DNA of 63,285 nucleotides from Bacteroidota bacterium (GCA_018267545.1 JAFDYG010000451.1:1-63285); one strand, 5' to 3'; positions 9,533-19,113 are shown, counted from the first letter of the stretch. The notes: a model not told the origin generated them from the letters alone. Numbers and translations: made by a program.

Positions 9533-9597
9533 TTCAGGCAAATTTATTGGGTTTCCGGGGTAAAAAAAACGGTTTCCGGTATAGGTAGTACAAATTC

Positions 9598-10722
9598 TCA
9601 ACTTTTATAAAGGCTCCGGTAGGAGATCATCGTCGACTGAACATCGAACTCCTGCTCACAATGCTGCTGGGAATATTCGCCCATTACCTGGAGCATATCC
9701 CGATTATTGTGATACTGCAGAATCTTGATGATGGCCTCGTCTTCGGTATTGAAAAGGTCCCCATTCGACCGTTTGTTAACGATATCCCGGTTGCCTACGC
9801 AATCGGTAAGCAATACCGGTTTCTTTAACGCCATCGCTTCCAATACGGCAAAGGGCATTCCCTCGAAGTTGGAGGTCGACAAGTATACCTGCGATTCGGC
9901 GATCAGGGCCTTGGTCTGTTCCGTTGTCAGCCAGCCCGTGATCTTAATGTTCTTGGACGTCAGCAGATCACGGTCCGCACCTTCCCCAACCCACAGAAAT
10001 TCAAAGTCCTGGAACTCCTCGAAGTATTTCGCGATTGTATTGAACAGGGTAGGGTTCTTCTGTCCCTCGATCCGTCCGCTGGTGACGATTCGAAACTTTC
10101 CCGGGGTCAATTGAATGGTTGGCTGTATATCTTTCGGGCTGGTCTCGGGCGCCATCTTGGCCAAGGGCATCTGCGGCCGTTCTTCCAAAAGGACCCCGTT
10201 ATTGATGGTTAATGCTTTGATACCAATAGCATTATAGGCTTTCCATTCGGAAGGGCTGCAGCAGACCACCTGTCCGCCAAAAACCGAACCAAGCCTTTCC
10301 AGCTGTTTATAGAGAAAATTGGTGAAGCTATTTCCGACAAAGAAGGGAGCCCCATTAGGTGTATAAATTACACTGTTGATCCCCGCCATACGGCATGCGA
10401 CTCTTCCAAGGAACCCGCTTTTAGACGAGTGAAGGTGCACCGCATCGACTGCATTTTGTCTTTTCAGTCTTTTGAGGATGGTGTAAAGCTCCATGAAAGC
10501 CGCCGTATCGCGACGAAAACTTATTTCGCGCTGGGCTGATTTCCAACGGATAAAGCGGACATTGCCTTTCGGGAAACGTTGCTTGACCTGGGCAGAAGTC
10601 ATTACTTGCTGCCGTTCTCCATGGACGATAATATGAAGATCGTCATGCAGGTTCTCGACCAACGATCGCACGAACGTGGCAATTCCAGAGGCAAAAGGTT
10701 CGACAACATGTACTATTTTCAT
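9598..10722 (-). CDS. Glycosyltransferase family 4
   Basis: 374 residues with GT-B architecture. The N-terminal Rossmann domain starts MKIVHVVEPFASGIATFV and carries the acceptor-side AVHLHSSKSGFLGR motif. The C-terminal domain has IVTSGRIEGQKNP near 220 and the E-x7-E motif FEGMPFAVLEAM near 290, then PVLLTDCVGNRD. The length is normal for GT4. It is cytosolic or peripheral, with no membrane span. The coiled-coil gene follows 65 bases downstream. It probably adds a hexose or N-acetyl sugar to a lipid-linked surface glycan; the donor cannot be told from sequence. Confidence 0.85.
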   Translation of the reverse strand: MKIVHVVEPFASGIATFVRSLVENLHDDLHIIVHGERQQVMTSAQVKQRFPKGNVRFIRWKSAQREISFRRDTAAFMELYTILKRLKRQNAVDAVHLHSSKSGFLGRVACRMAGINSVIYTPNGAPFFVGNSFTNFLYKQLERLGSVFGGQVVCCSPSEWKAYNAIGIKALTINNGVLLEERPQMPLAKMAPETSPKDIQPTIQLTPGKFRIVTSGRIEGQKNPTLFNTIAKYFEEFQDFEFLWVGEGADRDLLTSKNIKITGWLTTEQTKALIAESQVYLSTSNFEGMPFAVLEAMALKKPVLLTDCVGNRDIVNKRSNGDLFNTEDEAIIKILQYHNNRDMLQVMGEYSQQHCEQEFDVQSTMISYRSLYKS

Positions 10723-10827
10723 CGGTTTTTCTGATAAGGTGTCAGTAAATACGATTCTGAAGGTTTCTACGGCAAGTTTTCGTATTTATAACTTATTATA
10801 TATGTCAGTGAAACAAGATGCTCTGAC

Positions 10828-11670
10828 CTAATTAACGCGATTATGTTTAATTCCGTATATCACTTTCTTAATCTCCAGTATCAATCTGTACGGAATTCCT
10901 AGTAAAAGCCGGAGTTTTAGCACGCCTAATAGACGGTAAAGCCCATTATTTCCATATCTCCGGACCACCTTTATACGGCTTTTCAGCTGCTCCTGGCGGT
11001 AGCTCAGAGAGATTCCCTGCGGGTTGATTTCACATATGACAAGGTCTGCGGGTAAAACCGCGGCTTCTCCTTTGGAAATTATTTCATAAAAAAATCCATA
11101 ATCCTCGGCATGCGGAAAATCCTCAGGGTAAACACCTATCTCCTTTGTTAAGTTCGACCGCCACATGACCGTCGGATGTATAAAGACATTCCTGAAATGC
11201 ATTTCTTTCAGAATAGGCTTATACTCCGTAGGAGTGACATAGCGATAAGATTCACCCGTACGAAAATTCTTAAAAATACACCAGCTGCCTATCAGCTTCA
11301 CCTCCGGATGCGCATCCATAAAGGCTACCTGACGAGTCATTCTCTCCGGCAAACAAACGTCTCCACAATCCAACCGGGCGATATACCGGCTGTTTCCTTC
11401 CTTTTCCAACCATCGAAGACCCGTATTAAGGGCAGAGGTAATTCCTTGATTCTCTTTAAGCTGTAGAATTGTTACCGATAACGATTGAGGTACATGGGGG
11501 GTGATGCTCGAATGTTGCAATGGCTCGGTACTGCCATCATCTACTATTAGCAAGGCATATGCCAATGGATCATATGCGATGCTTTCCAGTGCCCGGATCA
11601 GCCCCGGGAGGTTATTATAGTACGGAATAAGGACGTAGAAATCGTAGACAGGTTTCTTCCGTTCTTCCAT
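10828..11670 (-). CDS. Glycosyltransferase family 2
   Basis: 280 residues. This is a GT-A domain with FYVLIPYYNNLPGLIRA at the start, IVDDGSTEP near 40, a glutamine/aspartate-rich region and ARLDCGDVCLPERM in the place of the DxD motif (LDCGD: first Asp kept, spacing altered). The C-terminal part has HAEDYGFFYEI, the usual ED base region. The length is short but complete. A TACCTTTG -7 element sits 24 bases before the start. It is transcribed away from the priming transferase at 12133. It is probably an inverting transferase for the locus glycan. Confidence 0.83.
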   Translation of the reverse strand: MEERKKPVYDFYVLIPYYNNLPGLIRALESIAYDPLAYALLIVDDGSTEPLQHSSITPHVPQSLSVTILQLKENQGITSALNTGLRWLEKEGNSRYIARLDCGDVCLPERMTRQVAFMDAHPEVKLIGSWCIFKNFRTGESYRYVTPTEYKPILKEMHFRNVFIHPTVMWRSNLTKEIGVYPEDFPHAEDYGFFYEIISKGEAAVLPADLVICEINPQGISLSYRQEQLKSRIKVVRRYGNNGLYRLLGVLKLRLLLGIPYRLILEIKKVIYGIKHNRVN

Positions 11671-12132
11671 GGGTTAGGTTTGGGTATTGATTTTCAAAGG
11701 TAAGCAAAAATAAATCATGAAATCGGCCAAGGCCCGTCCCTCGGGCTTTTAACATCTATTTATAACTGTCTGCTTCACCTTTCTACCATACACTATCCTT
11801 CTATTTTAACACATCATGGCCACATTATGACACGAAAAGGGGCGAATATAGCACGCTCGTAAAATAGAAGCTTAACGACTTGTTAAGAAATTGGTTTAAA
11901 ATAAATTATAAAGAAAATTAGTTAATCGCATCATGCAACGGTTTAGAAATCGTTCTTGTCTTGCTTTTAGGTATGAAAGTTGTAACTCATTACCACATAG
12001 TGGTATGTTAAATCTGAGATTTATTTGCTTGCTTTACAGATTTTTTAAGGCTCTTTCTTCAACTTTGCAGACTAGAAAGGCTTTTTTAACGTTAACGGCA
12101 TCAATATCAGAAGAAAAACAATCCTTATCGGC
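11671..12132. other. 462-bp AT-rich intergenic region with small dyads
   Basis: This is the divergent spacer between the GT2 gene and the priming-transferase operon, clearly more AT-rich than its flanks. It holds a GC-rich hairpin with a T run at 11729-11750 (AAGGCCCG / CGGGCTTTT) that terminates nothing visible on the + strand. It also has a perfect TACCAC-ATA-GTGGTA dyad at 11991-12005, which may be an operator for the operon starting at 12133. No convincing gene was seen: the open frame starting at 11933 has no codon bias and runs into the transferase gene in another frame. A long leader for the glycan operon is possible. Confidence 0.5.
11695..11702 (-). promoter_or_regulatory. Bacteroidota -7 element for the GT2 gene
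   Basis: TACCTTTG on the minus strand matches TAnnTTTG exactly and would put the transcription start near 11688, about 17 bases before the ATG at 11670. No good TTTG -33 box stands at 18-20 bases upstream, so the call is modest. Confidence 0.45.
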
Positions 12133-12894
12133 ATGCGCAACACGACCAGTCTGGAATCCAATATTTACCATCAGCATAAATTGCAGGATGGAAAAGCTCA
12201 GACTATTCGCTTTTATTTCGAATCACGTCGCACCTACCTGGCGGTCAAAAGGGGAATGGATATCACCATCGCCCTCCTCGTCATCCTTCTGATCTTCCCC
12301 TGGTTATTTCCTGTAATTATTACACTTATTAAGCTGGACTCCCGGGGCCCCATCTTCTTCAAACAAAAAAGGGTCGGCTTTCTGGGCCGTACTTTCTGGT
12401 GTTATAAATTCCGGACCATGTACCAGAACGACGTCGCCGACACCCGGCAGGCCTCCCGCAACGACCCTCGCGTAACCCGCGTCGGCCAGTTCCTTCGCAA
12501 CACCGGCGTCGACGAGCTTCCGCAATTCATCAACGTATTGCTGGGACATATGAGCATCGTCGGCCCCCGCCCCCATATGCTGAAAGATTCCCGCGATTTC
12601 GCCGAAGTCGTGACCAACTATAAGTTCCGCAATCTCGTTCGTCCCGGTATCACCGGTATGTCCCAGGTCCGCGGCTGCCGCGGTCCCGCCACGACTTTCG
12701 CCAGCATCTTCCGCCGTTATCAGTGGGATGCTTATTATGTACGCAACGTTGGCTTCCTGCTCGATATACGGATAATGATGGAGACGGGTTTGCTTATGCT
12801 GACCTCCCTCTTCAACAAAGACAAGCCCATCCCCATGGATGGCTCCGTCATCGATCAGGCTTCCCAGCCTACGGCAAAGAAGAAGATCGCTTAG
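12133..12894 (+). CDS. Priming sugar-1-phosphate transferase (bacterial sugar transferase, WcaJ/PglC type)
   Basis: 253 residues. It transfers a sugar-1-phosphate from a nucleotide sugar to undecaprenyl phosphate, starting surface-glycan synthesis at the inner membrane. The family core is plain: [19 protein letters not shown] membrane hairpin at about 36-65, [20 protein letters not shown], the catalytic Asp-Glu in [16 protein letters not shown] and MSIVGPRPH, then [13 protein letters not shown]. The roughly 35-residue N-terminus is soluble, so this is the short single-hairpin type and not the long WbaP type. It opens an operon whose next gene starts at the following base. It probably supplies the lipid-linked first sugar for the glycosyltransferases to its left (inference). 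Confidence 0.92.
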   Translation: MRNTTSLESNIYHQHKLQDGKAQTIRFYFESRRTYLAVKRGMDITIALLVILLIFPWLFPVIITLIKLDSRGPIFFKQKRVGFLGRTFWCYKFRTMYQNDVADTRQASRNDPRVTRVGQFLRNTGVDELPQFINVLLGHMSIVGPRPHMLKDSRDFAEVVTNYKFRNLVRPGITGMSQVRGCRGPATTFASIFRRYQWDAYYVRNVGFLLDIRIMMETGLLMLTSLFNKDKPIPMDGSVIDQASQPTAKKKIA

Positions 12895-13383
12895 ATGAAA
12901 GTCTTTTTACTGACGCTAGCTTCCGCCTTCCTGGTTATCCTGCTTATCAACGTGGGTTATTACGGCGTATGGTTTCGTGAAAAGCCGCGCTCTTACTGGT
13001 TCTCCTTCCTAAAAGAAAAAGACGATACCACCGCTGAGGAAGGCATCAAAAACGCACGCTACGGCATCTCCTATACTATCTCCATGCGGGTCAAGGCATT
13101 CCTCGAGAAAAAACGTCTCCCCAATGCCATCGTCCTGTTCGAGCCCAACAGCTATTACCGGGATTCCCTGCACATCTATAATTCCGTACGAGCCCCCGAG
13201 CCGGCCGTTTTTTATTACTATACCGGCCTCACCGGCGTCTGGACCAATTCCCCCGACGTAAACAAAGCCAATTTCATCGTCCATATTACCCGCACCAAGG
13301 GAGTTACGATCGAAGAAATTCATACCCCGGAACGCCTGCAGCAAATCCTGGCAGGCTTTAAAAAGTACCCCCCAATCTTATAA
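12895..13383 (+). CDS. Uncharacterised single-span membrane-anchored protein
   Basis: 162 residues, no recognised family. One hydrophobic segment at about 3-24 (LLTLASAFLVILLINVGYY) acts as a membrane anchor or uncleaved signal. The remainder is a mixed alpha/beta domain (AIVLFEPNSYYRDSLHIY, PAVFYYYTGLTGVW, ANFIVHITR). Its start codon abuts the stop of the priming transferase and its stop lies three bases before the next start, so it is tightly co-translated with both. A periplasmic or peri-membrane partner of the GT-C protein downstream is the best inference. Confidence 0.68.
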   Translation: MKVFLLTLASAFLVILLINVGYYGVWFREKPRSYWFSFLKEKDDTTAEEGIKNARYGISYTISMRVKAFLEKKRLPNAIVLFEPNSYYRDSLHIYNSVRAPEPAVFYYYTGLTGVWTNSPDVNKANFIVHITRTKGVTIEEIHTPERLQQILAGFKKYPPIL

Positions 13384-13386
13384 CCT

Positions 13387-14901
13387 ATGCCCGCAATAGC
13401 CTTCCTATTCTTATTGATTTGCGCTTGGCTTTCGGGCGTCGGCTTGCTCCGGCTCTTTCACCTGCGGCTAAAGCCCGCTTATACCCACACCCTCGCAGTC
13501 ATGCTGGGCGTAGCGGCAGCCTCCTTTATCCCCTTCTTATTACAGCTGTGTTATATTCCCCTCAATGGTACCACCGTATTCGGCGCTCTATTTCTATCGG
13601 CCCTGCTGCTGAACATCCCAGCCTTCCTGGATATTCGCAAGCAAGGCCTCCGGCCCTTTCTCCATTCCCAACGGCCGCATTTCCAGCTTTTCCGCCGCGG
13701 CCACGTCTGGCCAAAAGCCTATGAAATCCCTTACTGGCTGGTTCTCGGCTTCCTGATTTTTGTCAGCGTCTGGCGTTGTTACTATCTGCCCCCTACCTCT
13801 CGCGACGCCCTATCGGGCCCCGAAGCCATCGCCGAATACGCCGTCCGCGAACAGACCATGATCAACTCTTTCTTCGACGTCGACCTCTGGTCGACCAACA
13901 ACCAGTTCAAATCCCCCTTCCTCATCAGCCTCCAGCTGATCTATAAGCTGGCCGGCTTCCCCTTCGGACAAGTCTGGCTAAGCCTCCTTTTCATTTGTTT
14001 TACCGTCTTCCTCTACCACGCGCTAAAAGAACGCCTGCACCCCCTTCTCGCCGGCCTGCTCCTGCTCCTGTTCACGATGTGCCCGGAAATCTATGCGTAC
14101 TCGTTCATGATACTGTATGACTATAGCAATATGGTCTTCTTTTTCCTGGGGCTCTATTTTCTCTTCCGCGACCCCGCAGCCATCGGGCCCGCCGCCCCGG
14201 CCCCCAGCCCCCACGCATCCTCGTCCCTTTCCTTTGCCGGCCTCCTGCTGGGCATCGCCACCTATATCCGCTCCGAAACCGTCATCCTGGTCGGCCTCCT
14301 GCTCCCTGCCATCCTGCTCATGCAATGGAGAAAAACTCCCCGCTCTATAAAAAAAATAGCCATCGCCGACGCCCTCTTCCTCCTGCCCTCCCTCATCGCC
14401 TACTATCTTCAAACCAATCTGTATATACAGCACTACCTGCCCGTACACTACAATATTGGCAGCCTCGTCAACAACCACCTGGAAAACTGGTCGCCCCTCT
14501 TTCAACGCTACAGGGACATCATCACCGTACTGTTATTTGGAACATTCGCTACCCAGCTCTGGGGCTACATATTCTACCTCTTTATCACCCTCTTTGTCGC
14601 CGAGCTGATCTTTATCCGTCGCCTTAACCGCATCGCCCGAAACTGGCTATACGCCATGCTGGCCCTTTACCTGGCGCTCGGCGCCCTCGGCTTCACACTA
14701 CCCATGTTCAACCTCCTGGAGACGACCAAACGCGCCCTCTTCAAGCTGATGCCGCTGGTACTCCTCTACCTGGCCAATAATGAGCTATTGCTCCGCCTTT
14801 CCGGGCGCATTGCCCGCTGGGAAATGAGCGGGAGCCCGGCCAGCCACCCTGCCCCCGCCGTTGCAATCAGCAAAATCAAAAAGAAAGGTCAAAAAAAGTA
14901 G
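13387..14901 (+). CDS. Polytopic GT-C type membrane protein (ArnT/PMT-like)
   Basis: 504 residues with about 11-12 hydrophobic spans. The first extracytoplasmic loop after the early spans has the character of GT39/GT83 lipid-linked sugar transferases: SVWRCYYLPPTSRDALSGPEA, with acidic/aromatic residues where the catalytic Asp lies, then FDVDLWSTNNQFKSP. These enzymes use polyprenyl-phosphate sugars outside the inner membrane to decorate lipids, proteins or glycans (family knowledge). It is the last gene of the operon with the priming transferase. The C-terminus is short and basic. An O-antigen-polymerase-like role cannot be excluded. Confidence 0.68.
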   Translation: MPAIAFLFLLICAWLSGVGLLRLFHLRLKPAYTHTLAVMLGVAAASFIPFLLQLCYIPLNGTTVFGALFLSALLLNIPAFLDIRKQGLRPFLHSQRPHFQLFRRGHVWPKAYEIPYWLVLGFLIFVSVWRCYYLPPTSRDALSGPEAIAEYAVREQTMINSFFDVDLWSTNNQFKSPFLISLQLIYKLAGFPFGQVWLSLLFICFTVFLYHALKERLHPLLAGLLLLLFTMCPEIYAYSFMILYDYSNMVFFFLGLYFLFRDPAAIGPAAPAPSPHASSSLSFAGLLLGIATYIRSETVILVGLLLPAILLMQWRKTPRSIKKIAIADALFLLPSLIAYYLQTNLYIQHYLPVHYNIGSLVNNHLENWSPLFQRYRDIITVLLFGTFATQLWGYIFYLFITLFVAELIFIRRLNRIARNWLYAMLALYLALGALGFTLPMFNLLETTKRALFKLMPLVLLYLANNELLLRLSGRIARWEMSGSPASHPAPAVAISKIKKKGQKK

Positions 14902-14909
14902 GCTCCCCC

Positions 14910-16190
14910 TTACACTTTCGCCAACGGCATCGCCGCCTTGAAAGCCGCCACGGTCGCGTCTACATCCATCGTTCCTACCCCCTCGCTCACCCGCAAACGC
15001 GAAAACCCATCCTCTTCCGGACTCGCCGTCCACACCGCATATTTCTCTCGCAGCACCTTCGCCAATGTCTTCCCGTCATATCCCTTATCCACTTTCAAAA
15101 GATAGATATTACACCCATCCGGTACCGGCTGGACGTGCAGACCCGGGATCTTATTCAGGGCCGCAAATAAACGGTCCGCCTTTTCCCTTGCCGTCCGCAG
15201 CCGGTCTTCAAGCCCATCCAGCGTATGCAATGCCATCGACGCATTGGCCCAGTTCTGATACATTGCTCCTCCATGCACTTTCACCAGATGTTCCATTGGC
15301 TCGATGACCGATTTCGACCCGCACAACACCGCTCCCGAAGAGGCGCCAAGATATTTGTAAAGACACATATAAACCGTATCGAAATAAGACGCATACTCCC
15401 GAATCGAAACCCCCGACCAGGTAGAAGCAAGGTGCAGCCGGGCGCCGTCCAGGTGAAGCTTGTATCCCTTTTCCCGGCACCATGCCGAGATCTTCTTTAT
15501 CTCTTCGATCGGGAATACCTGCGCATCGCAGCGACGCACCGGAATCTCGATCGAAATGGCCCCAATCCCCGTCTTGAAATATTCTTCGTGCGTTGCATAG
15601 TTCACCTCCTGCTGTAGCTCCTCCAGTGTAAAGGCATACTTCCCCTTTGCCAGCGGCACCAGCCGTTTATTGTACAAGGACTGGGCGGCATCGGCCTCAT
15701 CCCGGTATACATGGCTGGTCTCCTGCACAAGGACCTTTGAATTCTCCCCGCTAAGCACCTGTATCGCCAGCTGATTGGCCAGCGTCCCCGACGGCATAAA
15801 GATCGCCATCTCCTTGCCGGTCATCTCGACAAAGGCCTTCAGCAGCTCCTCCACCGTACCCCGCGCTCCGTAAAAGTCGGGTTTCACCGGCCTGGCCTTG
15901 TTGATCTGGTCCAGCTTGGCGATATAATCGGTCGGCGAATAACCCAGGCCATCCCGCGTCAAAAACACCGGCGCCGGCCCATCCACCGGCCCCGCCGCTG
16001 CTTCGCCCAATCCAGCATCCGCCGTCGCGCCCGCCCGAGCCATCGCTTCGTCCAACCCTGCCGCACCCGCCGTGCTCGTCCGCACCCCCGCCCCCGCATC
16101 TCCCCCGCGGAAAGCCAATCCGGCCAGTCCGCCCGTAATCAGGGGCAGCGTTCCTGCCCCCGACCGTTTTAAAAAATTTCTTCTATTCAT
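14910..16190 (-). CDS. Threonine-aldolase/beta-eliminating-lyase family PLP enzyme with Tat-type signal
   Basis: 426 residues from an ATG at 16190, chosen because AAGGAG lies just upstream and the protein then begins with a twin-arginine signal (NRRNFLKRSG, a hydrophobic AG-rich stretch). A low-complexity Ala/Gly linker (about 28-75) follows, then a fold-type I PLP domain: GTVEELLKAF, IFMPSGTLANQLA, HLDGARLHLAS (cofactor Asp) and CLYKYLGASSGAVL (PLP lysine). This is the low-specificity L-threonine aldolase fold, which cleaves threonine to glycine and acetaldehyde. Such enzymes are normally cytosolic, so the Tat-type leader is unusual. It is convergent with the GT-C gene, 8 bases apart. Confidence 0.82.
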   Translation of the reverse strand: MNRRNFLKRSGAGTLPLITGGLAGLAFRGGDAGAGVRTSTAGAAGLDEAMARAGATADAGLGEAAAGPVDGPAPVFLTRDGLGYSPTDYIAKLDQINKARPVKPDFYGARGTVEELLKAFVEMTGKEMAIFMPSGTLANQLAIQVLSGENSKVLVQETSHVYRDEADAAQSLYNKRLVPLAKGKYAFTLEELQQEVNYATHEEYFKTGIGAISIEIPVRRCDAQVFPIEEIKKISAWCREKGYKLHLDGARLHLASTWSGVSIREYASYFDTVYMCLYKYLGASSGAVLCGSKSVIEPMEHLVKVHGGAMYQNWANASMALHTLDGLEDRLRTAREKADRLFAALNKIPGLHVQPVPDGCNIYLLKVDKGYDGKTLAKVLREKYAVWTASPEEDGFSRLRVSEGVGTMDVDATVAAFKAAMPLAKV

Positions 16191-16328
16191 AGTAGTGTTT
16201 CTCCTTGCCCTCAATTTAAGGTAAAAAGTACCACTTAATGCATCAAAAGGACAATGCCGCTCTTCCCGGGCCTGGTAACTTTGTATCGTAATCGAAACAA
16301 CCACCTCTCATCACCAAAATAATGTCGT

Positions 16329-16796
16329 ATGTGTGCCAATCGACTAGACCATGATCACAAACCCAATCTCCTCCGTAGCGTACTGACCAACAAATGCTCC
16401 CGCTGCCGCCGCGGCGACATTTATAAGTATGGCAACCCATACCGGCTTAAGCACTTCATGGAAATGAACGAAACCTGCCCCGTCTGCGGACAAGTTTTTG
16501 AGATCGAAGTAGGCTTCTTCTACGGAACCGGCTTCGTCAGCTACGCCCTGTCCGTCGCCATCTGCGTAGCAACCTTCATCGCCTGGAAAGTGCTGATCGG
16601 TATGTCACTGCACGACAACCGCGTTTTCTGGTGGATGGCCGTCAACGGCGTCATCCTTATCGCCATGCAGCCCCTGCTCATGCGCCTCTCCAGGACCATC
16701 TGGCTTAATTTCTTTGTATGGTATGACCCCAATTGGCCGGAAGTATCTGCCAAAGAACCCGAACGAGCCAACATGACTTTAAAAAACGACTGGTAA
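16329..16796 (+). CDS. DUF983 family membrane protein with zinc-ribbon
   Basis: 155 residues. The N-terminal half carries paired cysteines typical of DUF983: NKCSRCRRGD and ETCPVCGQVFEIE, forming a small zinc ribbon (inference from spacing). Two to three membrane spans follow (FVSYALSVAICVATFIAW, WMAVNGVILIAMQPLLM). The function of the family is not established. The gene stands alone, divergent from the Tat-type lyase. The start is the ATG at 16329; another nearby ATG is out of frame. The call is firm, the role unknown. Confidence 0.82.
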   Translation: MCANRLDHDHKPNLLRSVLTNKCSRCRRGDIYKYGNPYRLKHFMEMNETCPVCGQVFEIEVGFFYGTGFVSYALSVAICVATFIAWKVLIGMSLHDNRVFWWMAVNGVILIAMQPLLMRLSRTIWLNFFVWYDPNWPEVSAKEPERANMTLKNDW

Positions 16797-16847
16797 CAGA
16801 TCGACCATCACTTTCTTTCACCATCAGCTAAACATAAACGCTTTCAT

Positions 16848-17381
16848 ATGTCCTTTACAGTTCCATCTTACGAGCAGGCACCCGCCGAAACAAAGACTTT
16901 TTTCGATCAGTTTAAGCAAGGAGGTGGAAACATCCCCAACCTGTATGCGACAATCGGCTACTCCGGCAATGCGCTTACTTCTTACATGGCCTATGTCCGT
17001 GCCCAGGCCAAAAACACCTTCCACGCCCGCGAACGGGAAGCCATCTACCTCATCGTCTCCGAGCTGAACGGCTGCGAATACTGCCTGGCCGCCCACACTC
17101 CATCAGCCATCAAGGCCGGCTGGACCGAAGAAGATACCCTCGCCATCCGCGCCGGCACCCATCCCGACAAAAAATGGCAGACTATCTATGCCGTCGTCCG
17201 CTCGGCCATAGACAACAAAGGCGCCGTAAGCGAAGCCCTGCAGCAGGAGTTCTTCGCGCTCGGCTACAAAGAAGCAGCCCTCATCGACCTTTTCGTGCTG
17301 ATCAACGTCATGAGCTTCACCAACTACGTCTTCCGGCTTTCCCAAATCCCCATCGACTTTCCCCCGGCAAAGACGATTTAA
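16848..17381 (+). CDS. Carboxymuconolactone decarboxylase/AhpD-like peroxidase family protein
   Basis: 177 residues, all helical. The hallmark is NGCEYCLAAHTPSAIKAG near 64-81: the CxxC plus His of AhpD-type alkylhydroperoxidases, where the cysteines cycle between thiol and disulfide. The AREREAIYLIVSEL helix before it is also typical. It is expected to act in the cytoplasm on peroxides, although many family members have no proven substrate. It lies 51 bases after DUF983 and ends two bases before the convergent comM gene. Confidence 0.85.
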   Translation: MSFTVPSYEQAPAETKTFFDQFKQGGGNIPNLYATIGYSGNALTSYMAYVRAQAKNTFHAREREAIYLIVSELNGCEYCLAAHTPSAIKAGWTEEDTLAIRAGTHPDKKWQTIYAVVRSAIDNKGAVSEALQQEFFALGYKEAALIDLFVLINVMSFTNYVFRLSQIPIDFPPAKTI

Positions 17382-17383
17382 GC

Positions 17384-18922
17384 TCACCCGGCCCACGCTT
17401 CTCTATCCAAACTTCTATATTGTATCGCCTCCGCTATGTGCAGAGGCTTTATATGTTCACTGCCCGCCAAATCCGCAATCGTCCTGCCCACTTTCAAAAT
17501 ATGATCGTGCGCCCTTGCCGAAAGTCTCAATTTCTCCATCGCCTTCCGCATTAATTCCTCTCCAGCCGAATCAATCTTGCAAAACTGCCTTAGCAGCCTG
17601 CTTCCAATCTGCGCATTGCAATAAATTGAGCCGGCCTCCTCATATCTTTTCCTTTGTATCTCTCTTGCCCCCACCACTCTTTCCCTGATTACCTTCGAGC
17701 TATCACCCCTCCGTTGCTCCGCCATCTGCGCATAAGGCACCGGCACCACTTCCACGTGCAGGTCGATCCGATCCAGCAATGGCCCCGAAATCTTATTTAA
17801 ATATTTAGCCACAGCCCCCGGAGGACACAAACACTCTCGCTCCGGATGATTAAAATATCCACACGGGCAAGGATTCATCGAAGCCAGCAACAAAAAAGAA
17901 GAAGGAAATTCCACCGAAATCTTAGCCCTGCTGATCGTGACCCGCCGATCCTCCATCGGCTGACGCATCACTTCCAACGTACCCCGGCTAAACTCCGGCA
18001 GCTCGTCGAGAAACAACACTCCATTATGCGCCAGCGATATCTCCCCCGGCTGCGGGATCGAACCCCCACCCACCAACGCACTCCCGGAAATAGTATGGTG
18101 AGGGCTTCGAAAAGGCCGCTGAGAAAGAAGACGGGTATTGACCGGCAGCTTCCCCGCCACACTGTGTATCTTGGTTGTCTCTAAAGCCTCCTGCAAGCTC
18201 AACGGCGGCAGAATGGTCGGCAAACGCTGCGCCAGCATGGTCTTTCCCGCCCCCGGAGGCCCGACTAATATAAGATTATGCCCTCCCGCCGCCGAGATTT
18301 CCATTGCCCGCTTGATACTTTCCTGTCCCTTTACATCACTAAAATCCAGCTCGGACGGAGGCGTCGAATAAAAGTCGGATCGGGTATCGACACAAACCGG
18401 CTTCGCAGAAGATGGATTTGCAAAAAAGCCAATCACCTCCCGGATATGCCCCAAAGCATACACCTTCAAATGATTGACCATTGCAGCTTCCGTTCCATTA
18501 TCCTTCGGAACGATAAGTCCCTTGAAACCCTTTTTCCTCGCTTGAATGGCGATGGGCAGCGCCCCCTTGATCGGCATTATACTTCCATCCAATCCCAGCT
18601 CCCCCACTATCATATACTCCTTCAGCAATTCCGGTTCCGGCATCTGTTCACTGGCAGCCAATACCCCAATCGCAATTGGCAGATCGAACGCCGACCCCGT
18701 CTTGCGAATCCCCGCCGGCGCTAGATTGACGATCACCTTCGTCCGCGGCATATAATAACCATTGCTCTTGATCGCACTCTCGATACGCTGTATGCTTTCC
18801 TTGACGGCATTGTCGGCTAATCCGACCACAAACGTATGAAGCCCCTCCGTCACATTGACTTCCACGGTAATGGTGATCGCTTCCACACCATACACCGCAC
18901 TCCCAAATGTTTTCACCAACAT
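17384..18922 (-). CDS. comM: YifB/ComM family Mg-chelatase-like AAA+ ATPase
   Basis: 512 residues from an ATG at 18922. The first domain (about 1-170) is the Lon-protease-like N-terminal fold of the family (MLVKTFGSAVYGVEA, VIVNLAPAGIRKTGSAFDLP). A Mg-chelatase AAA+ core follows: Walker A GPPGAGKTMLAQRLP near 220, Walker B GVLFLDELPEF, and the FRSPHHTISGSALVGGG loop. The C-terminal domain contains CPCGYFNHPERECLCPPGA with four to five cysteines. ComM-type proteins are hexameric helicases that extend branch migration during natural transformation (family knowledge). An exact TAGGTTTG -7 motif occurs at 18941-18948, just before the start. The gene is complete. Confidence 0.92.
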   Translation of the reverse strand: MLVKTFGSAVYGVEAITITVEVNVTEGLHTFVVGLADNAVKESIQRIESAIKSNGYYMPRTKVIVNLAPAGIRKTGSAFDLPIAIGVLAASEQMPEPELLKEYMIVGELGLDGSIMPIKGALPIAIQARKKGFKGLIVPKDNGTEAAMVNHLKVYALGHIREVIGFFANPSSAKPVCVDTRSDFYSTPPSELDFSDVKGQESIKRAMEISAAGGHNLILVGPPGAGKTMLAQRLPTILPPLSLQEALETTKIHSVAGKLPVNTRLLSQRPFRSPHHTISGSALVGGGSIPQPGEISLAHNGVLFLDELPEFSRGTLEVMRQPMEDRRVTISRAKISVEFPSSFLLLASMNPCPCGYFNHPERECLCPPGAVAKYLNKISGPLLDRIDLHVEVVPVPYAQMAEQRRGDSSKVIRERVVGAREIQRKRYEEAGSIYCNAQIGSRLLRQFCKIDSAGEELMRKAMEKLRLSARAHDHILKVGRTIADLAGSEHIKPLHIAEAIQYRSLDREAWAG

Positions 18923-19113
18923 ACCACAAAATTTAGCGGACAAACCTAGAGAATATTCCACGGTTCGCGCCGACAACTTTTCAACCCTTCTCCGCCCCCG
19001 AACCACCACCCACGCTACAATGCGCGCATTTTGCGCTCATATTAGACCGCGAAAAATCCTTCCGTCTTGTGCAACGCTCAAAACCATCCGTTTGTCAACC
19101 TAAAAAACACCTT

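Noticed and set aside
9533-9601. TTG start extending the coiled-coil protein by 23 residues
   Set aside because: It would overlap the upstream gene's stop, but the added residues are irregular and the ATG at 9532 is better placed.
11933-12292. Possible small gene before the priming transferase
   Set aside because: It has no codon bias, no signal or domain, and runs 160 bases into the transferase in another frame.
1-14901. Complete capsule locus with flippase and polymerase
   Set aside because: No Wzx, Wzy, Wza or Wzc-like gene is visible in the window; only glycosyltransferases, a priming enzyme and a GT-C protein are supported.
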